Shown here: in pieces, positions 38,638 through 47,413 of the stretch
Numbering within the stretch: position 1 is the stretch's first letter
How the letters are laid out: each line of letters opens with the position of its first letter
Assembly: GCF_003722355.1 (NCBI RefSeq)
Contig: NZ_QWDD01000001.1
Span: 2,719,001-2,783,000, forward strand
Length of the DNA: 64,000 nt
Source of the DNA: Methylocystis hirsuta
GTDB taxonomy: Bacteria > Pseudomonadota > Alphaproteobacteria > Rhizobiales > Beijerinckiaceae
Reading direction: 5' to 3'
Program-made: the position numbers and the translations under genes
The notes under the pieces: generated by a model
What the model saw: the letters and a program-made list of their open reading frames with translations, nothing else
What the model was told of the DNA's origin: nothing
Database searches by the model: none

Positions 38638-39036
38638 ATGCGCCGCTACACGATTGCGCTTGTTTTAAGCGCTGTGCTGCTTTCCCCGGCAACGCTCGCC
38701 GACGAATTTTCGACGACGGACGTCGACCGCTGGCAGGGCGAATTTGATTCCGTCGCCAAGAAAGGCCGCGAGCTTTGGACCAGCGGAGCCGTCGGCACGA
38801 ACGGCGTGGCCTGCGCGCAGTGCCATCCCAACGCCGCCAACACCCATCCCGAGACTTACCCGAAATTCCAAAAGCAGCTCGGCAAGGTCGCGCAGCTCTT
38901 TGAAATGGTGAACTGGTGCATCAAAAATCCGCTGCAGGGGGCCGCGCTTCCGGCCGACGATCCGAAGATGACGGCGCTCGTCGCCTATATTCATAAGGAG
39001 CGCAAGGGAGTCGCGATCGACGCCGGCAAGCACTGA
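38638..39036 (+). CDS. Small monoheme cytochrome c
   Basis: A 132-residue exported cytochrome. The ATG at 38638 has GAGGAG seven bases upstream; TTG at 38623 and ATG at 38632 are alternatives. Signal peptide MRRYTIALVLSAVLLSPATLA, haem motif CAQCH at 59-63, a probable axial Met in DDPKMTALVAYIHKE. It is a plausible electron donor to one of the diheme proteins next door. Separated from the metallophosphoesterase gene by a repeat element. Confidence 0.85.
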   Translation: MRRYTIALVLSAVLLSPATLADEFSTTDVDRWQGEFDSVAKKGRELWTSGAVGTNGVACAQCHPNAANTHPETYPKFQKQLGKVAQLFEMVNWCIKNPLQGAALPADDPKMTALVAYIHKERKGVAIDAGKH

Positions 39037-39991
39037 CCCAAATTCGCGGCCGGCTGGAACCATCCGGCCGGCCGGACGTTTGCATACGGTTTATTTCAAA
39101 GCGTACGCGCCTTTAGCGCGACCGCCAGCAAGAGATTTTGAAGATGGTTCAGGAACTCATCGATCGTATTTACGAATGCTCCTTCGCGCCGGACATGTGG
39201 CCCGACGTGCTCGACGAACTTTCACATCTTGCCGAGGCGCAGGGCGGCGTGCTCTTCGCGGCGCGCGAAAAAGTCTCCCGCTGGACGGCGTCTCCGGCGA
39301 TCTGCGAGCATGTCGAAAACTTCATGCGGGGCGACTGGCTCAGCAACTGCACGCGCGGCGGCAGGCTGTTCAGTCGCCGCCATCCGGGATTCCTCACCGA
39401 CGACGACGTCTATACGGCGGAGGAGCTTGAGCGCGACACCAACTATAGCGACTTCCTGCGGCCACGCGGGCTGGGGTTCAGCGCGGCGACGGCGATCTCG
39501 CTGCCCACCGGCGACACCGGCATCATCTGCCTCGAACGCGCGCATAACCGCGGACCGGTCGAGCCGTCCGTCATCCGCAAGCTCGACGAATTGCGGCCGC
39601 ACCTTGCGCGCGCCGCCTTCCTCGCCACCCGTCTGCAACTCGAGCGCGCCCGCGTCGCCGGCGAAACCTTCGCGCTCATCGGCCTTCCGGCGCTCGTGCT
39701 CGACGAAGACGGGCGCGTCATCTCCGCCAACGACCCGAGCAATGCGCTGAACAAATATGTCCGCTGGCGCGCCCATGACCGCGTGTCGCTCATCGACGCC
39801 TCCGCCGACGGGCTGCTGCGTCAGGCGATGGACACGCTCGACGACGATCTCGTCGGCGCGCCGAAATCCTTCGCCGCCCGGGCTGGCGAAGACGAAAGCC
39901 CAATGATCGCCAATCTGGTGCCCATCCGCGGCGCGGCGCGCGACATTTTCGTGCGTTGCGCGGCCGTTCTGGTGATGACCCCGGTGGGCTC

Positions 39992-39999
39992 GCCGCAGG
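39992..39999. repeat. IS66 target-site duplication, left
   Basis: GCCGCAGG, repeated exactly at 42845-42852. Eight bases is the normal duplication size for IS66. Confidence 0.95.
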
Positions 40000-40042
40000 G
40001 TAGCCATCCGGCGTAGACCGCGGGCTTCGCAGTTTCCTGAGT

Positions 40043-40275
40043 TCAACGCTTCAAAAGCGTTGGATCATCTTTGTAGAGTTTGATCAGCTCGACCAAGGTT
40101 TCGATCCCGAAGGCGGTGAACGCCATAACGCCGTCGTCCCCGATCCCGTAGACCATATGAGGCCGTCTTCAGGCTCCATCTCGGCGGCGACGTCAAACAG
40201 CCAATCCTCGTTTTCGCCGAGTTGTTTGGCGACGAGGCTGATCGTCCTGACGTGGGCGATTTTGTTGACGTGCAT
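40043..40275 (-). pseudogene. Frameshifted IS66 passenger ORF
   Basis: The frame from 40275 reads MHVNKIAHVRTISLVAKQLG then EPEDGLIW. The continuation VYGIGDDGVMAFTAFGIETL and KLYKDDPTLLKR stop lies in the next frame. One G appears to be missing after TGG, at about 40152-40155, so the protein is broken there. Similar small proteins accompany IS66 elements of alphaproteobacteria; their function is unknown. Confidence 0.7.
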
Positions 40276-40277
40276 GA

Positions 40278-41930
40278 TCAGGCCGCACGAGCGGAGATTG
40301 TCGAACCTTGTGGCGCCCAGTTCCACGGCAGCAGTTCATCAATCCGGTGGGCTGGATGGGCGGCGATACGTGACAAAACGTCTGCGAGCCAAGCCTGCGG
40401 ATCGACGCCATTCATTTTGGCTGTGACAATGAGACTGTACATGGCCGCAGCGCGCTGCCCTCCGCGATCTGACCCGCAGAACAGCCATGATTTTCTTCCC
40501 AGCGCGATGCCTCTTAGCCCTCGTTCCGCAGCATTGTTGGACAAGCACACGCGTCCGTCGTCAAGGAATAGCGTGAACGCGGCCCAACGCTTGAGCATGT
40601 AATTGATAGCCTTGACCAGGTCGTGCCCGCGCGAGAGCCTGGCCGCCTGCTCGCGCAAATAGACCCGCAGATCATCGACCAGCGGCCCGCTCAGCGTGCG
40701 GCGGACCGCCAGGCGTTCTTCGGCGCTCTTTCCATTGATGGACCGCTCGATCTCGAACAGGGCGTCGATGCGGCGAACGACCTCGATCGCGATCGGCGAC
40801 AAAGGGATTTCCTTTTTGCCAGCAGCCTTGCGGCGCGCGTTTTCGTCCAGATCAGCCATGGCGAAGAAGGGGCGCCGCGCGTGAACCCAGCACGCCGCCT
40901 CTTTGACCGGGCCAGGCTTGCGGTCCGCCAGATAGAGCCTGTTGTATCCGTCATAGGCGTCGGCTTGCAGGATGCCGGCATATCCCGCCAGATGCGCCTG
41001 CGGATGCTCGCCCCGGCGATCGCGCGAGTAATAGAACATCGCCGCCGGCGGCCCGGCGCCGCCGAACGGCTTGTCGTCTCGAACATAAATCCAGCACCGC
41101 CCGGTATCGGTTTTGCCTTCGGCCAGAACCGGCACGGTCGTATCATCGCCATGCAGGCGTTCGGCCGCCATGACGTGAGATTCCACAAGGCGAAGGAGCG
41201 GTTCGAGCGTTGTGCACACCGAGCCCACAGCGTCGGCCATGGTCGACAGCGCGATCGGCACGCCTTCCAGGGCATAACGCTCGGCCTGACGGTTCAAAGG
41301 CTGGTGCTGGCCGAACTTCTCGAACACGATCATCGCCAGCAGGCTCGCCCCCGCCCATCCCCGCGCAATCACATGGAATGGCGCCGGCGCCTGGCTGATC
41401 TTCTCGCAATCCCGGCAGGTGAACTTCTCCCGAACCGTCTCGATGACCTTCCACTGACGGGGCGTCGTTTCCAATGTGCGCGTCACATCCTCGCCGAGCT
41501 TGCGCAGGCGAGCGCTCCCGCAGCATTCGCATGCCGTCGGCGGGTCGATCACCACGCGCTCGCGCGGAAGGTGGTCGGGGAACGTATTGCGCTCCGGGCG
41601 CTTGCGCGTAAATCCAGCGACCGTCGTCGTCCTGGCGACGGCCCTTTCGGCGGCAAGCTCGTCTTCCGTCGCGCTGGTTTCCAGCTCTTCGAAGGTGAGC
41701 GCCAGTTGATCGATCAGCCGCGCCGAGCGCTCCGACCGCTGCCCATAGACCTGACGCTCCAGTTTCGCAATCCGAAGCTTCTGCTGCGCGATCAGCGCCA
41801 TGTCTTCCGACGCTTTCGCGCGGGCGACCGCCAGTTCCGCCGCAACGTCCAGGCTCTTGGTCTGCGCAACGGCCAGCGCCGCTTTCAGGGCGGCGTTTTC
41901 TCGGGCAAGAACGGCGCGAGCGGCATCCAT
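40278..41930 (-). CDS. tnpC: IS66 transposase TnpC
   Basis: A 550-residue transposase. An N-terminal leucine-zipper-like helix ([40 protein letters not shown]) precedes a zinc-finger-like part with [15 protein letters not shown] and CRDCEKISQ. The DDE core has [33 protein letters not shown] and the C-terminal segment [20 protein letters not shown], as in IS66. The full length suggests an active enzyme. Confidence 0.95.
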   Translation of the reverse strand: MDAARAVLARENAALKAALAVAQTKSLDVAAELAVARAKASEDMALIAQQKLRIAKLERQVYGQRSERSARLIDQLALTFEELETSATEDELAAERAVARTTTVAGFTRKRPERNTFPDHLPRERVVIDPPTACECCGSARLRKLGEDVTRTLETTPRQWKVIETVREKFTCRDCEKISQAPAPFHVIARGWAGASLLAMIVFEKFGQHQPLNRQAERYALEGVPIALSTMADAVGSVCTTLEPLLRLVESHVMAAERLHGDDTTVPVLAEGKTDTGRCWIYVRDDKPFGGAGPPAAMFYYSRDRRGEHPQAHLAGYAGILQADAYDGYNRLYLADRKPGPVKEAACWVHARRPFFAMADLDENARRKAAGKKEIPLSPIAIEVVRRIDALFEIERSINGKSAEERLAVRRTLSGPLVDDLRVYLREQAARLSRGHDLVKAINYMLKRWAAFTLFLDDGRVCLSNNAAERGLRGIALGRKSWLFCGSDRGGQRAAAMYSLIVTAKMNGVDPQAWLADVLSRIAAHPAHRIDELLPWNWAPQGSTISARAA

Positions 41931-42014
41931 GAGACGAAGTGAATCATAAATCGCGTGATTTGAGGCGCCCTAAAATGCACGCGACCCCAATTTTTTCGAC
42001 GCAATCCGCGCACG

Positions 42015-42362
42015 CTAACCGGCGCTCTTGGGCCGCCATGTCAGTTGCGGATTCCGCCAGTCTATCCCTTCGAGCATATACGCCATCTGCGCCGCCGAGA
42101 TCGACACTGCGCCCCCCGACGCCGACGGCCATATGAACTTTCCGCGGTCCAATCGTTTGGCGTAAAGCGATAGCCCGATTCCATCGTGCCAAAGGATCTT
42201 GGCGAGATCACCGCGGCGACCTCGGAAAATATAAAGATCGCCCGCATGAGGATCGCGCTTCAGAGTCTCCTGAACCTGAAGCGCCAGACCCTGCATGCCG
42301 CGCCGCATGTCGGTATGCCCAGTCGCAATCCAGACCCTGACGCCGTTCGGAATCGGAATCAT
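42015..42362 (-). CDS. tnpB: IS66 accessory protein TnpB
   Basis: A 115-residue protein, MIPIPNGVRVWIATGHTDMR then GLALQVQETLKRDPHAGDLY and IFRGRRGDLAKILWHDGIGL, the classic IS66 Orf2. It overlaps tnpA by 4 bases (ATGA). Required with TnpA for IS66 transposition, though the mechanism is not fully known. Confidence 0.95.
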   Translation of the reverse strand: MIPIPNGVRVWIATGHTDMRRGMQGLALQVQETLKRDPHAGDLYIFRGRRGDLAKILWHDGIGLSLYAKRLDRGKFIWPSASGGAVSISAAQMAYMLEGIDWRNPQLTWRPKSAG

Positions 42363-42739
42363 CGCCGCGACAGCGCCTTCAATACGCGCGACAACGCCGC
42401 CGTCTCGACATCAGCCCAGACGAGGATCCGGTCGCCTTCCGAAAGAACGATTTCCATCTGGCCGCGCGATCCCGAAGTGGAACCTTCTGCGGCGGTGTCC
42501 GGCGCGATCGTCACCGGTAGTATTGGCGTGATAGTCTTCCGCGCGGCAGGGTCGAGGTTGAACTCTCGGCGCCAGGTGAAAAGCTGATTGGCGTTAAGCG
42601 CGTGCCGCCGCGCCACTTCGGCAATCGATGCGCCTTCTTCGCGGCTCTCATCGACGATCCGACGCTTGTCGTCCCGGTTCCAGGACCGACGTTTGCGCCT
42701 GATCGGCGCCAGTTCGCCGTCTTTGCCGACCGATATCAA
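42359..42739 (-). CDS. tnpA: IS66 accessory protein TnpA
   Basis: A 126-residue protein with a helix-turn-helix of the IS3/IS66 orfA kind: RRSWNRDDKRRIVDESREEG and ASIAEVARRHALNANQLFTW. It is the first gene of the IS66 operon; its promoter must lie in the 105 bp between 42739 and the element end at 42844. Confidence 0.93.
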   Translation of the reverse strand: MISVGKDGELAPIRRKRRSWNRDDKRRIVDESREEGASIAEVARRHALNANQLFTWRREFNLDPAARKTITPILPVTIAPDTAAEGSTSGSRGQMEIVLSEGDRILVWADVETAALSRVLKALSRR

Positions 42740-42844
42740 TGATAGTGTCCATGTGGCTCAAGTGGACACGATCATCGAGCCACTCTTCAGACAGCTATCT
42801 CCAAAATCGAGTTCAAAGCCAGGCGGCCGCCGGCGAAGGGATAC

Positions 42845-42852
42845 GCCGCAGG
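42845..42852. repeat. IS66 target-site duplication, right
   Basis: GCCGCAGG, identical to 39992-39999, directly outside the right end of the element. Confidence 0.95.
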
Positions 42853-43119
42853 CGCCGGCGATCGAATTGGTTCAGTCCCTCTATGACCTCACGCCGGCCG
42901 AGGCGCGCGTCGCGCGTGGACTTGTCACGGGCAAAACGCTCGAGGAAATCGCCACCGATCAGTCCGTGTCGCGCAACACCGTGCGCACCCATCTGCGCGG
43001 CGTGATGGAAAAGACCGGATGCAACCGCCAGGCGGAAGTGGTCGCGCTCCTGGGTGGACTCGCCCCGCTCAACCCGCCAAGGGGCGAATAAGCGTATACA
43101 TTTAATTTCAAGCAATTGA

Positions 43120-43160
43120 GGGGCCGGCCTCATCCGTTTGGATGATGCCAGCCCCTTTCT
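43120..43160 (+). terminator. Terminator after the interrupted regulator gene
   Basis: An imperfect stem, GGGGCCGGC...CATCC with GGATGATGCCAGCCCC, and then TTTCTTT. It starts 29 bp after the regulator stop. Confidence 0.7.
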
Positions 43161-43573
43161 TTCGTCTTAACGTTTTCTCGAACGTCGGGGGGGCGGACGA
43201 AATTGCCGCGGACGCTTCAGTAACTCGGGGTTCGATACTACGCGCTCAATTTTCAGCCTGCCTTTTGAGCTCGACTCTTTTAGCAGCCCTTTTGAGCTTA
43301 AATTTGGAGGGTCTTCGCGAGGCCCTCTGTTTGCCCACGTCAGCTTAAGGGCGCAGGTTCGGCGAATACTTGAGCCACGCTTCAAAAAAACCGCCGTCAT
43401 CATCAATTCGAATGACGCGGAGAAGCGATTTTGGTCGTAGTTTTTTTATGAACAGTGAGAGGCGCAAGGAGTTAGACGAGCGCAAATGCTCTCAATGTTC
43501 GCCTATCTGGCGCTTACTTCTCAGTGAGACTTTTACCTGGATGTTTCCTCCTCGACTTTTCTCCCATCTCTTA

Positions 43574-43600
43574 GGGGCCGTTGCGCGGCCCCATTTTTTT
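43574..43600 (+). terminator. Plus-strand terminator facing guaB
   Basis: GGGGCCG (43574-43580) pairs with CGGCCCC (43586-43592), followed by AT7. The T run is on the plus strand, so it ends a transcript coming from the left, although no protein gene lies just upstream. Confidence 0.8.
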
Positions 43601-43610
43601 GCCCAGCGTC

Positions 43611-45098
43611 TCAGACGCCCGTCGGATAGTTCGGGCTCTCGCGGGTGATCGAGACGTCATGCACATGGCTCTCGCGCAATCCGGCGTTGGTGATGCGCAC
43701 GAACTGCGCGCGCTCCTGGAACTCCTTCACCGTCGGCGCGCCCACATAGCCCATCGCCGCGCGCAGGCCGCCCGCGAGCTGGTAGAGAATCGGCGCGATC
43801 GGGCCACGATAGGGCACCTGTCCTTCGATGCCCTCAGGAACAAGTTTGAGCTGTTCCTTCACGTCGCCCTGGAAATAGCGGGTCGCCGAGCCTGCGGTCA
43901 TCGCGCCCACTGAACCCATGCCGCGATAGGCCTTGAACGAGCGGCCCTGATACAAAAACACCTCGCCGGGCGACTCCTCGGTTCCCGCGAACAGCGAGCC
44001 GATCATGACGACGTCGGCGCCCGCCGCGATCGCCTTGGCGAGGTCGCCGGAATATTTGACGCCGCCGTCGCCGATCACCGGCACGTCGGCTTTGCGCGCT
44101 TCGTCCGCAGCCTCCATGATCGCGGTGAGCTGCGGCACGCCGACGCCCGCAACGATGCGCGTCGTGCAGATCGAGCCGGGGCCGATGCCGACTTTGATCG
44201 CGTCGGCTCCGGCGCCGATCAGCGCCTTGGCCGCTTCGGCGGTGGCGATGTTGCCGGCGATGATCGAGACCTTGTTCGACGCCTTCTTGACCCGCATCAC
44301 TTGGTCGATCACTGACTGCGAATGACCATGCGCGGTATCGATCACCACGCAGTCGACGCCGGCGTCGATGAGCTGAAGCGCGCGCTCGAAGCCGTGGTCG
44401 CCGACGGTCGAGGCGGCGGCGACGCGCAGCCGTCCCTCGTGATCCTTGCAGGCGTAGGGATGCAGCGTCGCCTTCTCGATGTCCTTGACGGTGACGAGGC
44501 CGACGCAGCGGTAATCCTCGTCGACGACGAGCAGTTTCTCGATGCGATGTTCGTGAAGCAGCCTCTGCGCCTCCGCCTGCCCCACGCCTTCTTGAACCGT
44601 GATGAGCTTTTTCGTCATCAGCTCGGCCACGGACTGGCTGCGATCCTGGGCGAAGCGCACGTCGCGATTGGTGAGAATGCCCACGAGCTTGCCCCTGCCG
44701 CCGTCGCTGGCGCGCTCGACGACCGGAATTCCCGAAATGCCGTGGCCCGCCATCAGAGCAAGCGCGTCGGCGAGGGTTTCATCGGGGAAAATGGTGATCG
44801 GGTCGATCACCATGCCGCTTTCGTAGCGCTTGACCTTGCGCACCTCGGCGGCTTGCGCGGCGGGCGACAGGTTCTGGTGGATGACGCCGATGCCGCCCGC
44901 CTGCGCCATGGCGATCGCGAGACGCGCCTCGGTGACGGTGTCCATCGCGGCCGAAACGATCGGCAGATTGAGCGTGATCTCGCGCGTCAGCCGGGTCGTG
45001 ACATCGACGGCGGAGGGCATTACCCGCGAATGGCCGGGCCGCAGCAACACGTCGTCGAAGGTCAATGCTTCGGTCAACGTGACGGGCGATATGGCCAT
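43611..45098 (-). CDS. guaB: IMP dehydrogenase
   Basis: A 495-residue NAD-dependent enzyme oxidising IMP to XMP, the committed step of GMP synthesis. The start at 45098 gives [20 protein letters not shown], the family N-terminus. Two CBS domains occupy roughly residues 95-210. The catalytic cysteine loop [20 protein letters not shown] and the flap region are present. It stands alone; the promoter lies in the 287 bp before the divergent cyclase gene. Confidence 0.97.
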   Translation of the reverse strand: MAISPVTLTEALTFDDVLLRPGHSRVMPSAVDVTTRLTREITLNLPIVSAAMDTVTEARLAIAMAQAGGIGVIHQNLSPAAQAAEVRKVKRYESGMVIDPITIFPDETLADALALMAGHGISGIPVVERASDGGRGKLVGILTNRDVRFAQDRSQSVAELMTKKLITVQEGVGQAEAQRLLHEHRIEKLLVVDEDYRCVGLVTVKDIEKATLHPYACKDHEGRLRVAAASTVGDHGFERALQLIDAGVDCVVIDTAHGHSQSVIDQVMRVKKASNKVSIIAGNIATAEAAKALIGAGADAIKVGIGPGSICTTRIVAGVGVPQLTAIMEAADEARKADVPVIGDGGVKYSGDLAKAIAAGADVVMIGSLFAGTEESPGEVFLYQGRSFKAYRGMGSVGAMTAGSATRYFQGDVKEQLKLVPEGIEGQVPYRGPIAPILYQLAGGLRAAMGYVGAPTVKEFQERAQFVRITNAGLRESHVHDVSITRESPNYPTGV

Positions 45099-45385
45099 TG
45101 GCGCCAACTCCTCTGAGCGGCGAAGCAAACGCGTCAGCCGCAGGATGGAAATTTGACGGCCTGCGCCGTCTGGGGTTGGCGCGTGCTCATAGCATTATTC
45201 AGGACGAAGGCAAATGACAGGAAAACTCGCCTTGAACAGCCGACGGACAGAGCCTTCGAGAAATAGCTCCGTTTGGAGAGTCCCCTGGCTGCGCGCCGCT
45301 TCCTTGGGCGTTTTGGGCGTATACGCGGCCAGCAGCCGAGAAAATTTGCTATGCTTTCAAGGAGTGATCCGAACGCGAGCAGATT

Positions 45386-47398
45386 ATGCGCCTTATTCAA
45401 CTTAGTTTTGCTTCGCGCCTGGTTGCATTGGTCGCCGCGCTAAGCGTCGGCGCGACGCTGATGTCCTCGATACTGCTCTCCTGGTCCAACTACCGCGCCA
45501 TGCTCGCCGAAGCCGAAGTTGAAGGCGAAAGCGTCGCGCGGCTTCTGGCGCGAAGCGCAAGCCTCGCGCGTGAACTTCCGCTTGAAGTCGAGCAGATGCT
45601 TTCGCAGCACATGATCGTCTCGGCCGAGCTTCTGGCGCAGTTTGTCGACGCCGCGGAAAAGGCTGGCATGACGTCGGCCGAGATCAAAAGCCGGCTCAGC
45701 GCAATCACCGAGAAAACCGTTCTCGACGAGTTCTGGGTGACCGACGAAAAGGGCTACGCCTACATTCACCGCGACAACAACGCGGACTTCCAGTTCAGCG
45801 CGTCCGCCGAGGCGCAGCCACAGGCGCATGAATTTTGGAAGCTATTGAGCGGCAAGACAGACGCGGTCGTCCAGGACGCCAGGAAGCGGGAAATCGACAA
45901 TGAGCGGTTCAAATATGTCGGCGTGCGCGGCATAGACAAACCGCGGATCGTGCAGGTCGGCTACAATGCGCGCATTCTTGAGAAAGTTGACGAGCAGATC
46001 GGGCTTCCGCGCGCAATCGACAACCTTCTGGGCAGCGGCGAAATCGACGCGATCTTCGTTTTCAACAAGGATTCGAAGCTGATCGCCAGCCCCAAGGCCG
46101 CACGGCTCAACAACGGCCGCGATCGGCTGACGGACGAGGAGCTGGCGCCCGTCCGGTCCGTTATCGCAAGCGGGAAGCCACGGTCGGTGAATGGCGCCGG
46201 CAAGCTCAGCGTCATCTCCCCGATCGATGCGGAAGACGGCGGCGGCGCGATCGGCGCCGCTTTGATCAGAATGCCGACGGCGCGACTGAACAGCGCGCTC
46301 GCCTCGCAGATTGAAACGGCGCTCGGGATCGCTTTGGCGGCAACCCTGCTCGGCGGCGGCATCGCGGTCTGGATCGCGCGAAAACAGACGGCTCCTGTCG
46401 TGGCGATCACCAAGGCCGCGCATAATGTCGAGCGCAGAGCGTTTTCGGCCGGCGAATTGTCGGATGTCGAGGAGCGCACCGACGAAGTGGGACAATTGGC
46501 GCGCGTCTTCAAGAAAATGGCGCTCGACTTTCTCGATCGCGAACGGACGCTCGATGCGCTCGTGACGCAACGAACCCAGGCGCTCCAAGAGAGAAATACG
46601 GAACTCGAAAGACTGTCGGCGCGCCTCTCGAAATATCTTTCGCCCCAGCTTTACGGCACGCTTTTCAAGAACAAAACTGTCGCCTCCATTTCGGCGAAGC
46701 GGAAGAAGCTGACGATCTTTTTTTCCGATGTCGTCGGCTTCAGCGAAATGGCCGAGCGGCTGGAATCCGAAGACATCACGCGCATGCTCAACGATTTCCT
46801 CAACGAGATGGCGAACCTCGCGCTGGCCTATGGCGCCACCATCGACAAATATATCGGCGACGCGGTCATGATTTTTTTCGGCGACCCGGAGACGCGCGGC
46901 GTCAAGGAAGACGCCGTGGCGTGCATTCTCATGGCCCTCGACATGCAGGCGATGACCCGACAATTGGAGCGCCGATGGCGCGAACAAGGCTTGGACCAGA
47001 GATTCCAGATCCGCATCGGCGTCAATACGGGTTATTGCACCGTCGGCGATTTCGGCAGCCAGGAGCGGATGGATTACACCATCGTCGGTCATCAGGTGAA
47101 TGTGGCGGCGCGACTTGAGCAGTCGGCCGCGCCGGGCGCGATCCTCATCTCGCATGAGACGATGACGCTTGTGAGCGACGCGATCGAAGTCGAAGAACAA
47201 TCTCCGCTGCATGTGAAGGGCGTCAGCGGCCCGATCCGCACATATAAGGCGATTGGCAAAAAGACGCCGTCCATGACGGAGGCCATTCACGAAGAGCGTG
47301 AGGGTCTACGCGTCGACGTCGACCTCCTGAGAGCCAATAAGGATGAGGCGATCAGTCTGCTGAAGGCGACGATCGAGCGCATCCGTTCAAGCGAATAA
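45386..47398 (+). CDS. Membrane-bound class III adenylate/guanylate cyclase
   Basis: A 670-residue sensor enzyme. One membrane helix near residues 10-35, a periplasmic sensing domain to about residue 305, a second helix near 310-330, a HAMP-like linker and coiled coil (VTQRTQALQERNTELERLSA), then the catalytic domain from about residue 440. Metal-binding aspartates are in FFSDVVGFSEMAE and DKYIGDAVMIFFGD, and QVNVAARLEQSA is conserved. It would make cyclic AMP (or cGMP) in response to an external cue. The domain order is common in Rhizobiales. Confidence 0.92.
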   Translation: MRLIQLSFASRLVALVAALSVGATLMSSILLSWSNYRAMLAEAEVEGESVARLLARSASLARELPLEVEQMLSQHMIVSAELLAQFVDAAEKAGMTSAEIKSRLSAITEKTVLDEFWVTDEKGYAYIHRDNNADFQFSASAEAQPQAHEFWKLLSGKTDAVVQDARKREIDNERFKYVGVRGIDKPRIVQVGYNARILEKVDEQIGLPRAIDNLLGSGEIDAIFVFNKDSKLIASPKAARLNNGRDRLTDEELAPVRSVIASGKPRSVNGAGKLSVISPIDAEDGGGAIGAALIRMPTARLNSALASQIETALGIALAATLLGGGIAVWIARKQTAPVVAITKAAHNVERRAFSAGELSDVEERTDEVGQLARVFKKMALDFLDRERTLDALVTQRTQALQERNTELERLSARLSKYLSPQLYGTLFKNKTVASISAKRKKLTIFFSDVVGFSEMAERLESEDITRMLNDFLNEMANLALAYGATIDKYIGDAVMIFFGDPETRGVKEDAVACILMALDMQAMTRQLERRWREQGLDQRFQIRIGVNTGYCTVGDFGSQERMDYTIVGHQVNVAARLEQSAAPGAILISHETMTLVSDAIEVEEQSPLHVKGVSGPIRTYKAIGKKTPSMTEAIHEEREGLRVDVDLLRANKDEAISLLKATIERIRSSE

Positions 47399-47413
47399 GC
47401 GACATCCGCGCGC

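Larger units (their letters stand above)
40000..42844 (-). mobile_element. Complete IS66 family element (2845 bp)
   Basis: It carries tnpA, tnpB and tnpC on the minus strand and a passenger frame. The left end reads GTAGCCATCCGGCGTAGACC and the right end read inward GTATCCCTTCGCCGGCGGCC, an imperfect inverted repeat starting GTA. Flanked by the 8-bp duplication GCCGCAGG. It disrupts the LuxR-type regulator gene. Confidence 0.95.
39144..43091 (+). pseudogene. LuxR-type regulator gene interrupted by IS66
   Basis: The 5' part (39144-39999) encodes MVQELIDRIYECSFAPDMWP and a PAS-like region (FALIGLPALVLDEDGRVISA). The 3' part (42853-43091) encodes a LuxR helix-turn-helix, LTPAEARVARGLVTGKTLEE and SVSRNTVRTHLRGVMEKTGC. 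Removing the IS66 element and one copy of its 8-bp duplication joins them in the same frame (Gln-Ala-Pro-Ala-Ile-Glu across the junction), giving 364 residues. As it stands the product ends in IS66 sequence (GSHPA) without a DNA-binding domain. An ATG at 39144 is preferred to a TTG at 39138. Confidence 0.95.
43092..43610. other. 519-bp gene-poor region with several stem-loops
   Basis: No convincing protein gene. It begins with an imperfect terminator hairpin of the regulator gene, contains a GAGGGTC/GACCCTC-like stem near 43307-43328, two copies of CTTTTGAGCT about 35 bp apart (43261 and 43295 region), and ends with a plus-strand terminator. The frames at 43142-43348 and 43370-43648 have no recognisable family. 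It could hold a small RNA. Confidence 0.4.
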
